In this document: positions 49,070 through 50,708 of the stretch, one piece after another
Layout: each line of letters begins with the position of its first letter
Numbering within the stretch: position 1 is the stretch's first letter
Source: Novosphingobium organovorum
Lineage (GTDB): Bacteria; Pseudomonadota; Alphaproteobacteria; Sphingomonadales; Sphingomonadaceae
Assembly: GCF_022832435.1 (NCBI RefSeq)
Contig: NZ_JALHLF010000019.1
Location: 283-50,990 of the forward strand
Direction: 5' to 3'
DNA length: 50,708 bases
The notes under the pieces: model-generated
What the model was told of the DNA's origin: nothing
Database searches by the model: none
Seen by the model: only the letters and a program-made list of their open reading frames with translations
Made by a program: the position numbers and the translations under genes

Positions 49070-50708
49070 AGGATATCCTCATCGTGCAAGGGGCTGACCA
49101 GCAGGCCCTCGGGTATCGCGATCGTGAAACAGGCGCCCGTGCCCCGCCCCGCGCCGGCGTCCGCGCCAGCATCCGCGCCGGCATCCGCGTTGCCGTCCGC
49201 GTTGGATGCGGCCACCGCCAGCCCCATCGCCTCGGCGAAACCCTTGACGATCGCCAGGCCCAGCCCGGTGCCCTGCCGGACGCGGTCCGATCCCTCGAGC
49301 CGGGTGAAGGTTTCGAAGACGCGCAGCTCCTCGCCCTGGGGGATGCCCGGCCCCTGGTCGATCACGCTCAGGATCAGCCCCTCGCGCGTGCGTGCGCAGC
49401 GAACGAGGATCGCCGTCCCCGGATCGCCGTAGCGCCCGGCGTTGTCGAGCAGGTTGATCAGGCAGTGGTGCAGCAGCACCGGATCGAGCCGCACGAGCGG
49501 AATGTCGGCCGGGATCTCGAGATCGACGCGGCGCCCGGTCAGGGCATCGCGGGTGTCGTGCGCGGCGCTGGCGACGGCATCGAACAGGTCGATCGCCTCG
49601 GGCTTCATCGGCAGGGCACCGGCTTCGACGCGCGCCATGTCGAGCAGATTGGCGACGAAGCGGTTGAGGCGCTGCGCTTCGCTTTCGATGGTCGCGGCCA
49701 GCGCCCCTTCCGTGCGCGAAACCGCATCCTGGCTCTCCCCCAGGGTCTGGCGAAGTTCCTGCGCCGCGCTCAGGATCGTGGTCAGCGGCGTGCGCAAGTC
49801 GTGGCTGACCGAGGACAGCAGCGCCGAGCGCAAGCGGTCGCGCTGCGCGATCTCGCGCGCCTTCACGCTCTCCTCCTCCAGCGTCATGCGGTCGAGCGCG
49901 ATCGAGGCCTGGTCGAGCAGGCTCATCAGCAGCGGCAACTGGTCCGAACGCACCGGATCGCGGGCGTCGGTGCGCGCGATGCCCAGCACCCCCAGCACGC
50001 CGCGCCCGTTCTCGGCCCGGCTCGCCCGCAAGGGATGGAACAGCCAGTCCGAGGCGATCAGCGTGGCGGAACTGCGCCCGGCGGGCTGTTCGTTGTCGAT
50101 CGCCCATTGCGCGGCGGCCATCTCGATCTGCCCCAGCGTGTCCTCGGGCGGGAAGGCGGCGGCCAGCGCCGGCCCCTGCGGCGAAGGCAGCAGCAGCACC
50201 GCGTGGACATCGATGAGGCGCGCGATGTCGGCGCAGATCGCCGGCATCAGCTCCTCGCGCGTGGCGCAGGCGGTCAACTGGCGCGAAAAGCTGGCCAAGG
50301 CGGCGTTCTGCCGCGCGCTCGCGCTCGCCAGGTCGGCCTGCGCGCGCACCCGCGCGGCGAACTGGCTGGTCACCACCGCCACGCCCAGCAGCACGATGAT
50401 CGAAACCACGTTCTCGGGGTTGGCAACGGTGAGCGTGCCGGTCGGCGGCAGAAAGCAGAAATTGTAGGCCAGGCTCGAGGCGAGTCCCGCGAACAGGCCT
50501 GCGCGCAGCGAGAAATTGGCGGCCGCGAACATCACCGGCACGAGGAACAGCAGCGCGATGTTGCCCAGGTCGAGCACTTCGACCAGCAAGAGCCCGATCA
50601 CCGTCATCACGGCGACCATCAGCAACGACCAGACGTAGTCCACCGAGCGCCCCCAGCGCGCGCCGGGCACGGCCGAACGTCCCGCGCCCGAGGCCCCCGT
50701 GCGCGGGC
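49066..50708 (-). CDS. kdpD: KdpD sensor histidine kinase (N-terminus outside window)
   Basis: The frame stays open to the window edge, so the gene is partial; only the C-terminal part of a usual 900-aa KdpD is seen. It contains the four-helix DUF4118 membrane domain, a GAF-like region, the H-box SSVSHDLRTPLTTILSA, N-box HHCLINLLDNAGRYG and G-boxes DQGPGIP and GTGLGLAIVKGF. A GTG at 50670 is not needed as a start because the missing N-terminal KdpD/USP domains should lie upstream. Between the last G-box and the final strand there is an insert of Ala-Asp-Gly repeats encoded by a 12-bp repeat. Confidence 0.92.
   Translation of the reverse strand, partial: PRTGASGAGRSAVPGARWGRSVDYVWSLLMVAVMTVIGLLLVEVLDLGNIALLFLVPVMFAAANFSLRAGLFAGLASSLAYNFCFLPPTGTLTVANPENVVSIIVLLGVAVVTSQFAARVRAQADLASASARQNAALASFSRQLTACATREELMPAICADIARLIDVHAVLLLPSPQGPALAAAFPPEDTLGQIEMAAAQWAIDNEQPAGRSSATLIASDWLFHPLRASRAENGRGVLGVLGIARTDARDPVRSDQLPLLMSLLDQASIALDRMTLEEESVKAREIAQRDRLRSALLSSVSHDLRTPLTTILSAAQELRQTLGESQDAVSRTEGALAATIESEAQRLNRFVANLLDMARVEAGALPMKPEAIDLFDAVASAAHDTRDALTGRRVDLEIPADIPLVRLDPVLLHHCLINLLDNAGRYGDPGTAILVRCARTREGLILSVIDQGPGIPQGEELRVFETFTRLEGSDRVRQGTGLGLAIVKGFAEAMGLAVAASNADGNADAGADAGADAGAGRGTGACFTIAIPEGLLVSPLHDEDIL
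49151..49198. repeat. 12-bp coding tandem repeat inside kdpD
   Basis: Four 12-bp units (GCGCCGGCGTCC, GCGCCAGCATCC, GCGCCGGCATCC, GCGTTGCCGTCC) lie head to tail in frame and encode Ala/Asp/Gly-rich residues (DGNADAGADAGADAG) in the kinase ATP-binding domain. Homologous kinases have only a short turn at this point. Confidence 0.88.

Overview
The window is about 50.7 kb of GC-rich, densely coded DNA with the gene content of a sphingomonad-type alphaproteobacterium (Novosphingobium or Sphingobium-like; inferred from three TonB-dependent receptors, many LysR/AraC regulators beside catabolic operons, two DUF2938 genes, a TorF-type outer-membrane remnant and short GC-rich intergenic hairpins). I see no rRNA, tRNA, CRISPR array, transposase or phage gene. 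It reads as a chromosomal stretch of nutrient-scavenging islands, each with its own regulator.

Layout. (1) 0.4-7.0 kb: a TonB-dependent receptor, a small EthD-like protein, a GPH-type symporter and a cytoplasmic family 3 glycosidase in one operon, followed by an AraC regulator; this looks like import and splitting of a small glycoside. A ureohydrolase-family gene follows (7.2-8.0 kb). (2) 8.2-11.9 kb: a thiol-redox module with an AhpD-like CxxC protein, a rhodanese and DUF2938 protein, a LysR regulator, and thioredoxin reductase plus thioredoxin. An identical 14-bp sequence lies in front of the AhpD-like gene and in the lysR/trxB divergent promoter. (3) 12.1-24.7 kb: an ethanolamine-centred island. 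The minus strand carries DUF2938, an MFS carrier, an AcT-like SGNH esterase/acyltransferase, a choline-kinase-like kinase and a TonB-dependent receptor. The plus strand carries a HisN/IMPase-type phosphatase, EutB, EutC and a DeoR regulator, then come an amidase-signature hydrolase (minus) and a second kinase-like protein (plus).

(4) 24.9-34.6 kb: acid-sugar use. An OprB porin and a secreted beta-propeller protein are followed by a LysR gene divergent from kdgD, a 2,5-dioxovalerate dehydrogenase, a glucarate-type MFS transporter and gudD, which together convert D-glucarate to 2-oxoglutarate. (5) 34.9-40.2 kb: an electrophile/redox group with LysR, a broken SDR gene, an Old Yellow Enzyme, glutaredoxin 2, an intact SDR and an AraC regulator. 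(6) 40.4-43.8 kb: a siderophore-uptake operon (TonB-dependent receptor, PepSY membrane reductase, 64-aa membrane protein) behind a Fur-box-like palindrome. (7) 43.8-45.3 kb: an SDR divergent from a TetR regulator with a perfect 18-bp palindrome between them. (8) 45.4-46.1 kb: a truncated TorF-family remnant and a small membrane protein. (9) 46.3 kb to the end: potassium homeostasis, with Kup converging on KdpE/KdpD; kdpD runs off the window.

The most interesting part is region 3. B12-dependent EutBC has no eutA, eutE or microcompartment genes here, and sits instead with an outer-membrane receptor, amide and ester hydrolases, a phosphatase and two kinase-like proteins. This suggests scavenging of ethanolamine-containing conjugates rather than free ethanolamine. 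The two-site redox regulon of region 2 is the best-defined regulatory prediction.
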